Source of the DNA: Ruminococcus sp.
GTDB lineage: Bacteria > Bacillota > Clostridia > Oscillospirales > Ruminococcaceae
Direction of reading: 5' to 3'
NCBI GenBank assembly: GCA_017471405.1
Contig: JAFUTK010000056.1
Span: 34,928-98,927 of the forward strand
DNA: 64,000 bases
Shown piece after piece: positions 25,299 through 33,515 of this stretch. How positions within the stretch are numbered: position 1 is the first letter of the stretch; each line of letters opens with the position of its first letter. The position numbers and the translations under genes are program-made. The notes beneath the pieces were generated by a model. It saw only the letters and a program-made list of their open reading frames with translations. It was not told where the DNA came from and made no database searches.

Positions 25299-26270
25299 AT
25301 GAAAGTCAGACAGCAGCTTATCACGATATTTGAAAATAATCGGGGCAGCTTTCTTTCCGGTGAGGAGCTGGCCTCCCGCCTAGGATGCTCCCGGGCAGCA
25401 GTCTGGAAGGCGGTCAACGCTCTGCGGGCACAGGGCTACAGAATATCCGCCTCCACAAACAAGGGCTATGTCCTCGAGCCGGAGAACGACGTCATCTCCG
25501 CGGCGGCCATTAAGAGATATCTGGGAAATCTCGCTGACAGGTTTGACATCAGAGCCTTTGCATCGGTGGACTCCACTAACATCGTTATCCGCGACCTTGC
25601 CTCAAAGGGTGCTCCCGAGTGGACTGCCGCCATCGCAGGTATGCAGACCGCCGGGCGGGGACGTCTGGGGCGGAGCTTCTTCTCTCCCTCCGACACCGGG
25701 CTTTACTTAAGTATTCTTTTAAAGCCGGATATGCCCGCCGATGAGGCCGTGAGGATAACCACCGCCGCAGCCGTCGCCGTAGCTCAGACCATCGAGGAGG
25801 TCTCCGGCAGAGAGACTGCCATCAAATGGGTCAACGATGTTTACATTGAAGGGCGTAAGGTCTGCGGTATTCTCACCGAGGCCTCCTTCTCCCCGGAGAC
25901 AGGAGGGCTGGAATACGCTGTGGTAGGCATAGGCGTCAACGCCTATGAGCCGGAGGGCGGTTTCCCGGAGGCGATAAGGGACATCGCGGGAGCGGTGCTC
26001 ACCGAGCGTCAGGAGGATATGCGCAACCGTCTGGCGGGAGGTATACTCAAACGGCTCTATCTGGCCTGTCAGGACCTGTCCTCCACCATTACGCTGGCTG
26101 AATATCGCCGCAGGCTTATGTGGATAGGCGAGCGGGCGGTGACCCAGGGCGCCCTTCAGCTGGAGGGCGAGATAACGGGCGTTGACGAGAACTACGCCCT
26201 GAAGCTGAGGCTGGACGACGGCACCGAAAAGGCTGTCCGCAGCGGAGAAATAAGCATTAGGAGAAAATAA
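25299..26270 (+). CDS. birA: bifunctional biotin-protein ligase / biotin repressor BirA
   Basis: The 323-residue protein has an N-terminal winged helix (GEELASRLGCSRAAVWKAVN) that reads DNA, then the ligase core. This includes the biotinyl-AMP loop TAGRGRLGRSFFS, the catalytic IKWVNDVY, and a C-terminal SH3-like domain. It attaches biotin to carboxylase carrier proteins and represses transcription when loaded with biotin. The start is the ATG after AAAGGAG, downstream of a consensus promoter that a BirA box overlaps, so it represses its own operon. bioY follows after one base. Confidence 0.95.
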   Translation: MKVRQQLITIFENNRGSFLSGEELASRLGCSRAAVWKAVNALRAQGYRISASTNKGYVLEPENDVISAAAIKRYLGNLADRFDIRAFASVDSTNIVIRDLASKGAPEWTAAIAGMQTAGRGRLGRSFFSPSDTGLYLSILLKPDMPADEAVRITTAAAVAVAQTIEEVSGRETAIKWVNDVYIEGRKVCGILTEASFSPETGGLEYAVVGIGVNAYEPEGGFPEAIRDIAGAVLTERQEDMRNRLAGGILKRLYLACQDLSSTITLAEYRRRLMWIGERAVTQGALQLEGEITGVDENYALKLRLDDGTEKAVRSGEISIRRK

Positions 26271-26271
26271 T

Positions 26272-26874
26272 ATGACAACTCAGGCAAAGACCTTCGACCA
26301 CAAAAAGACCTTCACCCTCTGCCTCTGCGCGCTGTTTACGGCGCTGGCGGCGGTGGGAGCATTCATAAAAATACCTATCCCCCATCTGCCCATCACATTG
26401 CAGACCTTCTTCACCACCCTTGCGGGACTGCTGCTGGGAGGCGAGCTGGGAGCCGCCAGCGTGGCAGTTTACGTTATCCTCGGACTTATCGGAGTACCCA
26501 TATTCACCGAGGGAGGCGGCTTCACCTATGTGCTCAAGCCCAGCTTCGGCTATTTGGTGGCCTTCATCATCGGTGCCTACGTCACCGGAAAGATAGCCAA
26601 CGCCAAGCGAGAGCCCTCACTCATAAGACTTCTCATTGCCTGCTTTGCGGGGACGGCTGTTATCTATGCCGTAGGTATGGGATATTTTTACGCCGCCAAG
26701 AACCTCTGGGTAGCCGGCGACGGAATGAGCGTAAAGGCGCTGTTTGCAGCCTGCTTCTTCCCCGTAATCCCCGGTGACTGCGTAAAATGCGTGGCCGCAG
26801 CACTTCTTGCAAAGCGGCTGATACCCCTCACCCAGCGCTACAGAATGCTGCTGCGCTCGGAGGCCAAGGACTGA
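26272..26874 (+). CDS. bioY: biotin transporter BioY (ECF-type S component)
   Basis: The 200-residue membrane protein has about six helices and the BioY hallmarks: ITLQTFFTTLAGLLLG, GVPIFTEGGG, and PGDCVKC in the last third. It is the biotin-binding S component of an energy-coupling-factor importer. No EcfA or EcfT genes are nearby, so it either uses a shared module or works alone. Co-transcription with birA behind a BirA operator couples uptake to biotin need. Confidence 0.95.
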   Translation: MTTQAKTFDHKKTFTLCLCALFTALAAVGAFIKIPIPHLPITLQTFFTTLAGLLLGGELGAASVAVYVILGLIGVPIFTEGGGFTYVLKPSFGYLVAFIIGAYVTGKIANAKREPSLIRLLIACFAGTAVIYAVGMGYFYAAKNLWVAGDGMSVKALFAACFFPVIPGDCVKCVAAALLAKRLIPLTQRYRMLLRSEAKD

Positions 26875-26880
26875 TAAATG

Positions 26881-26916
26881 CCCGCCGCTCCTCTCACGCC
26901 GAGAGGGGCGGTTTTT
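26881..26916 (+). terminator. intrinsic terminator of birA-bioY
   Basis: CCGCCGCTCCTCTC-ACGCC-GAGAGGGGCGG stem followed by TTTTTAAAT. Confidence 0.85.
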
Positions 26917-26952
26917 AAATTGTGCCTAAATTGAAAATTTTTCTTTTCCGAC

Positions 26953-26981
26953 TTGATTTTTAGGCGTATATATTATATAAT
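26953..26981 (+). promoter_or_regulatory. sigma-A promoter of pgk
   Basis: TTGATT, 17 bases, TATAAT, then a ~85-base leader with a partly paired GGGTCGT/ACGACTCCC stem ahead of the start codon. Confidence 0.75.
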
Positions 26982-27072
26982 AGAAAAGGTGGGTCGTGAA
27001 ATTTTTAACGACTCCCGGAAATGTTGTTTATTCGGGCTTTTCCGAAAATTTATAATGAGAGGATGTCACATC

Positions 27073-28293
27073 ATGGCAGGATTGAACAAGGTATCAGTTG
27101 ACGACATTAATGTTAAGGGCAAGAAGGTGCTCGTAAGAGTTGACTTCAACGTTCCGCTGAAGGACGGCGTTATCACCAACGATAACAGAATCACAGCGGC
27201 TCTGCCCACTATCAATAAGCTGGTCGCAGACGGCGGCAAGGTAGTTCTTTGCTCGCATCTCGGCAAGCCCAAGAACGGCCCGGAGGACAAGTTCTCCCTG
27301 GCTCCCGCAGCTGCAAGACTTGCAGAGCTGGTTTCCGCTAAGGTAACCTTCGCAAAGGACGACACCGTTGTAGGCGACAACGCCAAGAAGGCTGTTGCTG
27401 AGATGGCTGAGGGCGAGATCGTTGTTCTGGAGAACACCCGCTTCCGCGGCGCTGAGGAGACCAAGAACGGCGAGGAGTTCGCTAAGGAGCTGGCTGACCT
27501 GGTTGACGGCGAGGTTTTCGTAATGGACGCTTTCGGCTCCGCTCACAGAGCTCACGCTTCCACCGCAGGCGTTACCAAGTTCGTCAAGGAGACCGCTGTA
27601 GGCTACCTGATGCAGAAGGAGATCAACTTCCTCGGCAACGCTGTTGAGGATCCCGTTCGTCCCTTCGTTGCTATCCTTGGCGGCGCTAAGGTTGCTGACA
27701 AGCTCAATGTTATCAACAACCTCATCGAGAAGTGCGACACCCTCATCATCGGCGGCGGTATGGCTTACACCTTCCTGAAGGCTCAGGGCCTAGAGGTCGG
27801 CACCTCCCTCGTTGACGACACCAAACTTGACTACTGCAAGGAAATGATCGAGAAGGCAAAGGCTGCCGGCAAGAAGCTGCTCCTGCCTGTTGATACCACC
27901 ATTGCAAAGGCATTCCCTGATCCTATCGACGCTCCCATCGACGTTACCGTTGTTGACTCCGACAAGATCCCTGCTGACCAGATGGGTCTTGACATCGGCA
28001 CAAAGACCGCTGAGCTCTATGCTGAGGCTGTAAAGAGCGCAAAGACCGTTGTTTGGAACGGACCTATGGGCGTATTCGAGAATCCTATTCTTGCTAAGGG
28101 CACCATCGCAGTTGCCAAAAGCCTTGCTGACACCGATGCTACCACGATCATCGGCGGCGGCGACAGCGCAGCAGCAGTTATTCAGCTGGGCTTCTCCGAC
28201 AAGATGAGCCACATCTCCACCGGCGGCGGAGCTTCCCTTGAGTACCTCGAGGGCAAGGTGCTCCCCGGCATCGACGTTATCGCCGACAAGTAA
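27073..28293 (+). CDS. pgk: phosphoglycerate kinase
   Basis: The 406-residue enzyme has [11 protein letters not shown] near the start, the SHLGKPK substrate loop, [14 protein letters not shown], and the C-terminal GGGDSAAAV nucleotide segment. It transfers phosphate from 1,3-bisphosphoglycerate to ADP. The start is the ATG opening MAGLNKVS; in-frame codons before it are leader. Codon choice is heavily biased to GTT and GCT, unlike most genes in the window, which fits very high expression. It leads a glycolytic cluster but ends in its own terminator. Confidence 0.97.
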   Translation: MAGLNKVSVDDINVKGKKVLVRVDFNVPLKDGVITNDNRITAALPTINKLVADGGKVVLCSHLGKPKNGPEDKFSLAPAAARLAELVSAKVTFAKDDTVVGDNAKKAVAEMAEGEIVVLENTRFRGAEETKNGEEFAKELADLVDGEVFVMDAFGSAHRAHASTAGVTKFVKETAVGYLMQKEINFLGNAVEDPVRPFVAILGGAKVADKLNVINNLIEKCDTLIIGGGMAYTFLKAQGLEVGTSLVDDTKLDYCKEMIEKAKAAGKKLLLPVDTTIAKAFPDPIDAPIDVTVVDSDKIPADQMGLDIGTKTAELYAEAVKSAKTVVWNGPMGVFENPILAKGTIAVAKSLADTDATTIIGGGDSAAAVIQLGFSDKMSHISTGGGASLEYLEGKVLPGIDVIADK

Positions 28294-28331
28294 TTCAAGG
28301 GACGATCCTGCCCCTGACACAGTAAAAACGT

Positions 28332-28368
28332 GGGGCAGACTATGAATGTAGTCTGCCCCTGCTTTATT
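28332..28368 (+). terminator. intrinsic terminator of pgk
   Basis: GGGGCAGACTA-TGAATG-TAGTCTGCCCC stem followed by TGCTTTATT, 38 bases after the stop codon. Confidence 0.85.
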
Positions 28369-28378
28369 GGTGAGCTAT

Positions 28379-28981
28379 ATGGATATAACCGCACTTTTAC
28401 ACATCCTCGTGGAGGAAAGCGAGGAGGAGGGCACCGCCATTGCAAAGGCCGGCTTCTTTGCCGACTATATGTGGATAGTGGGACTGGTGCTGGCGGCTGT
28501 GGGTCTGATCGTGATGTATTTCGGCATCAAGGTTGGTAAAGGCTACCGCTTTATGCCGGAGTTAAACGAGCCTGTGGTCGTAGAGGACGAGCTCCCCTCC
28601 GCCAATGCCGAGATAGTCGAGCGCCGCAGCACAGAGGTGCCGGACTACAGCCAAAACGGTGAAGGTAAGCTGGTATTTAAGGAGATGCTCATACGCTTCA
28701 CCGCCGAAGGCCAGAGCTTTGAGGAGTGGGTGAACGACTCCGGTGAGTATACCGATACCGTCCCGGTGAAGTACAATCCCAACAACCCCAATGAATTCCA
28801 CATCTATGAGGGCGACAGCGACTTCAAGGGCATACCTGACGAGAACGGCTCCCTCGACGGCAACGAGGACGAGGAGGATATCCCCGAGGGCAGCAAAAGC
28901 ATTATGCTGACACTGCTGGGCGTGGGACTTATTATCCTCGCAATCGGTATCTTCGTGCTGATAGACGGGCTTTCAAAGTAA
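28379..28981 (+). CDS. DUF3592-like membrane protein
   Basis: The 200-residue protein has one helix near residues 31-50 (WIVGLVLAAVGLIVMYFGI) and a second at the C-terminus. A soluble ~100-residue domain lies between them, with PVKYNPNNPNEFHI, the pattern of DUF3592 proteins. Function is unknown. Several start codons are possible (TTG, GTG, ATG within 12 bases); I chose the ATG that gives MDITALLH. It lies between pgk and tpiA. Confidence 0.65.
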   Translation: MDITALLHILVEESEEEGTAIAKAGFFADYMWIVGLVLAAVGLIVMYFGIKVGKGYRFMPELNEPVVVEDELPSANAEIVERRSTEVPDYSQNGEGKLVFKEMLIRFTAEGQSFEEWVNDSGEYTDTVPVKYNPNNPNEFHIYEGDSDFKGIPDENGSLDGNEDEEDIPEGSKSIMLTLLGVGLIILAIGIFVLIDGLSK

Positions 28982-29011
28982 ATTATGCCGAATTGCTGAA
29001 TTTATATTCCG

Positions 29012-29087
29012 GCGGAAAAGCATATCTCCGCCGTTAGGCGGAGGATATGCTTTTCCGCACTTTGCCGAGCCGCGTCAGCGGCGAGGC
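29012..29087. repeat. double-hairpin interspersed repeat, copy 5 (A then B)
   Basis: Module A: GCGGAAAAGCATATCTCCGCC and its complement, 21 bases per arm, nearly perfect. Module B: CCGAGCCGC-GTCA-GCGGCGAGG. It lies between the DUF3592 gene and tpiA. Confidence 0.9.
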
Positions 29088-29131
29088 TCAAACAGCAGTC
29101 AGGCAAAACAAATACAAAGGAGTAAATCACA

Positions 29132-29908
29132 ATGAAAAAGAGTGTCAGAAAGGCGATAATCGCCGGCAACTGGAAAATGAACAAGACCAGACCCGAGGCA
29201 AAGGAGCTCATCGAGGCAATCAAGCCCCTGGTAGCCAACGCTGAGGGCAAGGTAGAGGTCATCACCTGCGTACCCTTCACCAATCTTGAGACCGCTGTTG
29301 CAGCCACCGCAGGCAGCAACGTAAAGGTTGGAGCTGAGAACGTTCACTTTGAGAAGAGCGGCGCCTTCACCGGAGAGATCTCCGCTGATATGCTAGTAGA
29401 GGTAGGCGTTGAGTACGTCGTTATCGGCCACAGCGAAAGAAGACAGTACTTCGGCGAGACCGACGAGACCGTAAACAAGAGAACTCTTGCAGCTCTGAAC
29501 GCCGGCCTCAAGCCCATCGTATGTGTAGGCGAGCTGAAGTGGGAGCGTCAGTGCAACATCACTGAGGAGGTTATCGCACGTCAGATCAAGCTTGACCTCT
29601 GGGACGTTACCGCTGAGCAGGTAAAGAACGTTGTCATCGCTTACGAGCCTGTATGGGCTATCGGCACCGGCCTTACCGCTACTCCCGACCAGGCCGAGGA
29701 GGTCTGCGCATTTATCCGTGCACAGCTGGCTAAGCTCTATGACGAGGCTACCGCAGAGGCTGTTACTATCCAGTACGGCGGCTCTATGAACGCCGGCAAC
29801 GCAGCAGAGCTGCTTGCAAAGCCCAACATCGACGGCGGACTCATCGGCGGCGCTTCCCTGAAGGCCCCCGACTTCAACACCATCGTACAGGCTGCTGTAA
29901 ACGGCTGA
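29132..29908 (+). CDS. tpiA: triosephosphate isomerase
   Basis: The 258-residue TIM barrel has the catalytic Lys in AGNWKMNK, His in IGHSERRQYF and Glu in AYEPVWAIGTG, with the phosphate-binding GGS and GLIGGASL loops. It interconverts dihydroxyacetone phosphate and glyceraldehyde 3-phosphate. AAAGGAG lies nine bases upstream of the ATG. Codon use is biased as in pgk. A double-hairpin repeat flanks the gene on each side. Confidence 0.97.
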   Translation: MKKSVRKAIIAGNWKMNKTRPEAKELIEAIKPLVANAEGKVEVITCVPFTNLETAVAATAGSNVKVGAENVHFEKSGAFTGEISADMLVEVGVEYVVIGHSERRQYFGETDETVNKRTLAALNAGLKPIVCVGELKWERQCNITEEVIARQIKLDLWDVTAEQVKNVVIAYEPVWAIGTGLTATPDQAEEVCAFIRAQLAKLYDEATAEAVTIQYGGSMNAGNAAELLAKPNIDGGLIGGASLKAPDFNTIVQAAVNG

Positions 29909-29927
29909 TAGACCCGAAAATATTACC

Positions 29928-30003
29928 GCGCAAAACCGTGTCCCCGCCGTCAGGCGGGAGATATGCTTTTGCGTAACTCCGCCGAGCCGCCTAAGCGGCG
30001 AGG
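29928..30003. repeat. double-hairpin interspersed repeat, copy 6 (A then B)
   Basis: A degenerate module A (GCGCAAAACCGTGT with GATATGCTTTTGCG) and a good module B (CCGAGCCGC-CTAA-GCGGCGAGG), between tpiA and gpmA. Confidence 0.75.
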
Positions 30004-30055
30004 CTCCCAGTGAACAAACCCGCAAGGGAATCATAAACGAAAGGAACTTACAACT

Positions 30056-30805
30056 ATGAGCATGAAACTTGTACTTATCCGCCACGGCGAGAGCGAGTGG
30101 AACAAGGAAAACAAATTCACCGGCTGGACTGACGTTGAGCTGTCCGAGAACGGCGTTGAGGAGGCCAAGAAGGGCGGCCGCGCTCTTAAAGAGGCTGGCT
30201 TCGACTTCGACCTCTGCTACACCTCCTACCTTAAGAGAGCTATCCACACCCTGAACAATGTTCTGGCTGAAATGGACAGAGAGTGGCTGCCCGTTATTAA
30301 GAGCTGGAAGCTCAACGAGCGTCACTACGGTGCTCTGCAGGGTCTGAACAAGAGCGAGACCGCTGCAAAGTACGGCGAGGAGCAGGTAAAGATCTGGAGA
30401 CGTTCCTTTGATATTCCTCCCATGGCTCTGACCGAGGACGATGACAGAAATCCTGCAAAGGACCCCAAGTACCGCGAGGTTGACCCCAAGGAGCTGCCCC
30501 TTCAGGAGAGCCTTAAGGACACCATCGCAAGAGCTGTTCCCTACTTTGAGGAGGAGATCAAGCCCCAGATGAAGGCCGGCAAGCGCGTTCTTATCGCTGC
30601 TCACGGCAACAGCCTCCGCGCTCTTGTAAAGTACTTCGACAATATGAGTGATGCCGACATCATCAACGAGAACATTCCTACCGCTATCCCGCTGGTATAT
30701 GAGTTCGACGATGATTTCAAGGTGCTCTCCAAGAGCTACCTCTGCGACCCCGACGAGCTGGCTGCCAAGATGGCAGGCGTTGCAAATCAGGGCAAGGCTA
30801 AGTAA
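30056..30805 (+). CDS. gpmA: 2,3-bisphosphoglycerate-dependent phosphoglycerate mutase
   Basis: The 249-residue enzyme has the phosphohistidine motif [10 protein letters not shown] at the start, [10 protein letters not shown], and the second catalytic His in [10 protein letters not shown], as in cofactor-dependent mutases. It converts 3- to 2-phosphoglycerate. AAAGGAAC precedes the ATG. Codon bias matches pgk and tpiA. It follows tpiA across a hairpin repeat, and a strong terminator closes the cluster. gap and eno are not in the window. Confidence 0.97.
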   Translation: MSMKLVLIRHGESEWNKENKFTGWTDVELSENGVEEAKKGGRALKEAGFDFDLCYTSYLKRAIHTLNNVLAEMDREWLPVIKSWKLNERHYGALQGLNKSETAAKYGEEQVKIWRRSFDIPPMALTEDDDRNPAKDPKYREVDPKELPLQESLKDTIARAVPYFEEEIKPQMKAGKRVLIAAHGNSLRALVKYFDNMSDADIINENIPTAIPLVYEFDDDFKVLSKSYLCDPDELAAKMAGVANQGKAK

Positions 30806-30819
30806 TTTCAGACTTACAC

Positions 30820-30854
30820 AAAAAGGCTCCCCCTTGCGAGGGGGAGCTTTTTTG
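30820..30854 (+). terminator. intrinsic terminator after gpmA
   Basis: AAAGGCTCCCCC-TTGCGA-GGGGGAGCTTTTTT hairpin. Confidence 0.9.
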
Positions 30855-30903
30855 CCTATGCAATGTACACAAATCTAGTATAAAATTTTTTTCCAAAATC
30901 CTA

Positions 30904-30932
30904 TTGACAAACACAATATCTTGTGCTATAAT
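30904..30932 (+). promoter_or_regulatory. consensus sigma-A promoter of the NrdD-like small gene
   Basis: TTGACA, 17 bases, TATAAT, followed by a ~110-base leader before the start codon. Confidence 0.85.
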
Positions 30933-31051
30933 AATTCTTGCAGGCACAAATATGGGACAGTTGAGGTTTGCGGGCCTGTAAGAATATGAAACTTAAAGCT
31001 GCTTGACTATGCGGCTTGTAATATGAATTGAAACAAAGGAGTAATGGAAAA

Positions 31052-31327
31052 ATGGTAAACGTAAACGTTAAGAACGGCACACTGTCGCAGGCAGAGATTG
31101 ATGCATACATTGCAAGAGCCAACACCCTTTATCCGGGCAAGACCGTTGAGGCTATCGACCTCACAGTTGACGGCGAGTATGTTGATGTAGACTATCACTT
31201 TGCTGATATCCCCTTCCAGAGAATTCGTCGCATCACCGGATATCTTGTAGGAACCGTTGACCGCTTCAACAATGCAAAGCGCGCAGAGGTAGGCGACAGA
31301 GTTAAGCACGGAGTATCCGCTTCGTAA
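31052..31327 (+). CDS. short NrdD C-terminal (glycyl-radical) domain protein
   Basis: The 91-residue protein ends with RRITGYLVGTVDRFNNAKRAE and VGDRVKHG. This closely parallels the glycyl-radical end of class III ribonucleotide reductase NrdD (RRISGYLG ... FN.GK..E...RVKH). The N-terminal half (LSQAEIDAYIARANTLYPGK) has no match to the NrdD barrel, and the NrdD zinc cysteines are absent. It could be a stand-alone radical domain, by analogy with GrcA for pyruvate formate-lyase. That is inference. It has its own consensus promoter, AAAGGAG site and terminator, so it is a well-expressed single gene. Confidence 0.7.
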   Translation: MVNVNVKNGTLSQAEIDAYIARANTLYPGKTVEAIDLTVDGEYVDVDYHFADIPFQRIRRITGYLVGTVDRFNNAKRAEVGDRVKHGVSAS

Positions 31328-31348
31328 GCAAGCCTTATATCAGACGTC

Positions 31349-31383
31349 AAAGCCGGGCAGCAGAGAGCTGTCTGGCTTTTTTA
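31349..31383 (+). terminator. intrinsic terminator of the NrdD-like gene
   Basis: AGCCGGGCAGC-AGAGA-GCTGTCTGGCT stem followed by TTTTTT. Confidence 0.85.
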
Positions 31384-31404
31384 TGGCCTTTAAAGTGGTA
31401 TTCT

Positions 31405-31705
31405 TTCAGGGCGGGGCGCTCCTCACTTTGCGTACTGGGGGACGGAAAAACGTTCGCTGCGCTCACTGTTTCCTGTGAGTGCAGGACGGCAGCTTTTCGG
31501 CGCTGCGAAATGGTTTGTTCTTGATAACTTAGAGCAGTCGTAAAACGTAGTGCCTTTTCGTTTCTTGTCGCAGCGCCGTCTCGCGGCTGGCGCCGCGACC
31601 TGGGGCGCCGCCCCAGACCCTGCAAGGGCTCTGCCCTTGACCCGCAAGCCTCTAGCGCGAGGCTTGACCGCGCGCTTTTTAACGCGCTTCGCGTTCGTTA
31701 TCCTC
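31405..31705 (-). repeat. ~300 bp palindrome-rich interspersed element, copy 3 (inverted)
   Basis: Reverse-strand copy of the elements at 18930 and 23730, with the same order: AACGCGAAGCGCGTT, AAGCCTCGCGCTAGAGGCTT, CAAGGGCAGAGCCCTTG, GCGGCGCCAGCCGC, TTTCGCAGCGCCGAAAAG, GTGAGCGCAGCGAACG. It fills the gap between two convergent genes and begins 14 bases after the acylphosphatase stop. Confidence 0.82.
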
Positions 31706-31718
31706 ACAGCTGCGGTTT

Positions 31719-31988
31719 TTACCGTATCTCAAAGCTATGGTCATTGTGCACCGGTATGCGCTTGACCTCCATATCGGTGATGCACACAAACCTGCCGGAA
31801 CCTACTTGCTCAACTGTGCGGTCAATGGCGCTCTCCTCGCCCTCCAGCTCCGCCTCCACCGAACCGTCGTATTCGTTCCTCACCCAGCCGGAAACGCCGT
31901 TGCTGCGGGCGGCATAGTACATTCTGTACCGAAACCCCACTCCCTGAACATCTCCCCGAAAGACGATGTGCTTGCGTATCCTCTCCAT
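31719..31988 (-). CDS. acyP: acylphosphatase
   Basis: The 89-residue protein is of standard length. It has the phosphate loop GDVQGVGFRYRM (catalytic Arg in GFR) and GWVRNEYDGSVE (catalytic Asn), both diagnostic. It hydrolyses acyl phosphates such as carbamoyl or 1,3-bisphosphoglyceroyl phosphate. Its ATG lies one base after the stop of the upstream AlkZ-related gene, so it is last in a four-gene operon. Confidence 0.95.
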   Translation of the reverse strand: MERIRKHIVFRGDVQGVGFRYRMYYAARSNGVSGWVRNEYDGSVEAELEGEESAIDRTVEQVGSGRFVCITDMEVKRIPVHNDHSFEIR

Positions 31989-31989
31989 A

Positions 31990-32712
31990 TCACAGCGCCT
32001 CTCTGCGGATGGTCTTGTCGTCAGCCTCCGGGTAAAGCTCCCGCATACGGGTGATTATCCTCTCACCTGAGCGCTCCGGCTCCTCACCATAGCAGGAGGA
32101 CAGCAGCTCATACCCCCAGATGCTCTCCGGGGTCTGCAAGCCCGCCACCGGCATACCGTACTCCTCTCCCCGCTTGTTTTTACGGCGGCGAAAATTGGTG
32201 ATTACAAGGTAAAGCTGCATTTGCAGGTCCGTTATCATTCCGCTGAAATTTTTAAGCCCTCCCTTTCCGAAGCCGGCGAGGGATTTTATTTCATAGGAGT
32301 AGAGCCGCTCCTGCTTGTCGAACAGCTCCATTATAGCCTTTGCTCTGCCCTTGGCAAGCCCCTCCTCATAGAGGCTGTCAAAGTCGTAGCCGTCCCGGCG
32401 GAGGTTTGCGAACACCGGCAGCCAATCCAAGGATATGAAACCGGCCCTGCCCCGGAAGAACTTGCCGTATGCCACCTTGCCTGACTGTGCCGCCTGCTCG
32501 CGCCACTCCCATGGGTCGCGCTCGGCATTGCCTGTCCACCAGTAGCGCGCGTCGGCGTGTTCCTCAGCGGAAAAACCCTCGATATCGTTGGAGAACAGCG
32601 GCAGGAAGCCCACCCTGTTCACATATTCTATCAGCTCATCGCAGTTGTGTATCAGCGACTTGGAGCACGGAGATGCACCCTTCATTATCCATTCGCCGTT
32701 CTCGACTATCAT
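31990..32712 (-). CDS. AlkZ-related protein
   Basis: This 240-residue protein has GFLPLF, RYWWTG, RDPWEWRE, YGKFF and a YDFDSLYEEG segment. They recall the family annotated as AlkZ-related, distant relatives of HTH DNA glycosylases. No catalytic role is established for these shorter proteins. It is coupled by ATGA overlap to the HAD phosphatase gene upstream and is one base from acyP downstream. Confidence in the family is moderate and in a DNA-repair role low. Confidence 0.6.
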   Translation of the reverse strand: MIVENGEWIMKGASPCSKSLIHNCDELIEYVNRVGFLPLFSNDIEGFSAEEHADARYWWTGNAERDPWEWREQAAQSGKVAYGKFFRGRAGFISLDWLPVFANLRRDGYDFDSLYEEGLAKGRAKAIMELFDKQERLYSYEIKSLAGFGKGGLKNFSGMITDLQMQLYLVITNFRRRKNKRGEEYGMPVAGLQTPESIWGYELLSSCYGEEPERSGERIITRMRELYPEADDKTIRREAL

Positions 32713-33512
32713 TTTCCGTCCTCCCCGAAAAATCCGAAATGCTCCATTGCTTTGTATACGCCGTCGTGATGAATGTCGTCGGTGACGTAGCCGGCGTAGG
32801 GGATAAGCATTTTTCCGTTGCCCATGGCAATGCCGGTGCCTACCGCATCAAACATTGGCAGGTCATTGAGGCTGTCACCGATGGCGTAGGCGTCGCTCTT
32901 ATCAATGCCGTAATATGAAAGCACCGCGGTGATGCCGTAGGCCTTCGAGCAGGGCTTGGGTACTATCTCTGCAAAGCCCTCGCCCCTGTCTATCCAGAAG
33001 AAGTGCCGCTCTATCTCAGGACGCAGTCTGGCTATATCCGACCGTTCATCATAGCAAATTATGAACTTGTCAAAGGAGAAGTCCTTATCCTCCGTTGAAT
33101 GGGAGACGTCCTTGCCCTGTGCGGCAAAGTCGTCGCGGACAGCTCTTATCATCGGCATCTCCCGGCTCTGAATATCGAAGAGCACACAGTCCCGCCGCTC
33201 GTACATGGGGACGGCATCACATTCCCGCAGCAGCTCCACAGTTTCAAGGCAAAGCTCCCGGGAAACGGTGGTGTAGGATATTTCCTTCCCCTCGCAGAAA
33301 ATATTGGTGCCGCAGCCGCAAACATATCCGTCAAAGCCGAGGCTTGTGATGTCTGTGTTCACGTTGCAGAGGGGTCTGCCGGTGTTTATAAACAGCAGGC
33401 TCCCGGCGGTACGGGCAAGCTCCAAAGCCTTAACTGTGCTTTCGGGGACCTCCCCTCCCGGCTCCTCGGGAATTAGGGTGCCATCGATATCAAAAAACAT
33501 TATCTTGCGCAT
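32709..33512 (-). CDS. HAD-superfamily (Cof-type) phosphatase
   Basis: The 267-residue protein has motif I FFDIDGTLI, motif II INTGRPLC, motif III Lys in the SKAYGI region, and motif IV IGDSLNDLPMF. This is the type IIB (Cof) cap layout. Such enzymes dephosphorylate sugar phosphates or flavin-type metabolites with broad specificity. Its start codon follows the upstream hydrolase stop by three bases, with GGAGTAAACT as the ribosome site. Confidence 0.92.
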   Translation of the reverse strand: MRKIMFFDIDGTLIPEEPGGEVPESTVKALELARTAGSLLFINTGRPLCNVNTDITSLGFDGYVCGCGTNIFCEGKEISYTTVSRELCLETVELLRECDAVPMYERRDCVLFDIQSREMPMIRAVRDDFAAQGKDVSHSTEDKDFSFDKFIICYDERSDIARLRPEIERHFFWIDRGEGFAEIVPKPCSKAYGITAVLSYYGIDKSDAYAIGDSLNDLPMFDAVGTGIAMGNGKMLIPYAGYVTDDIHHDGVYKAMEHFGFFGEDGK

Positions 33513-33515
33513 AGT

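Noticed and set aside
26982-27072. Riboswitch in the pgk leader
   Set aside because: There is some pairing (GGGTCGT/ACGACTCCC), but no known riboswitch core and no terminator/antiterminator pair.
29393-30604. Long antisense frame opposite tpiA and gpmA
   Set aside because: It arises from the biased codons of two highly expressed genes and crosses their intergenic hairpins; it has no plausible protein features.
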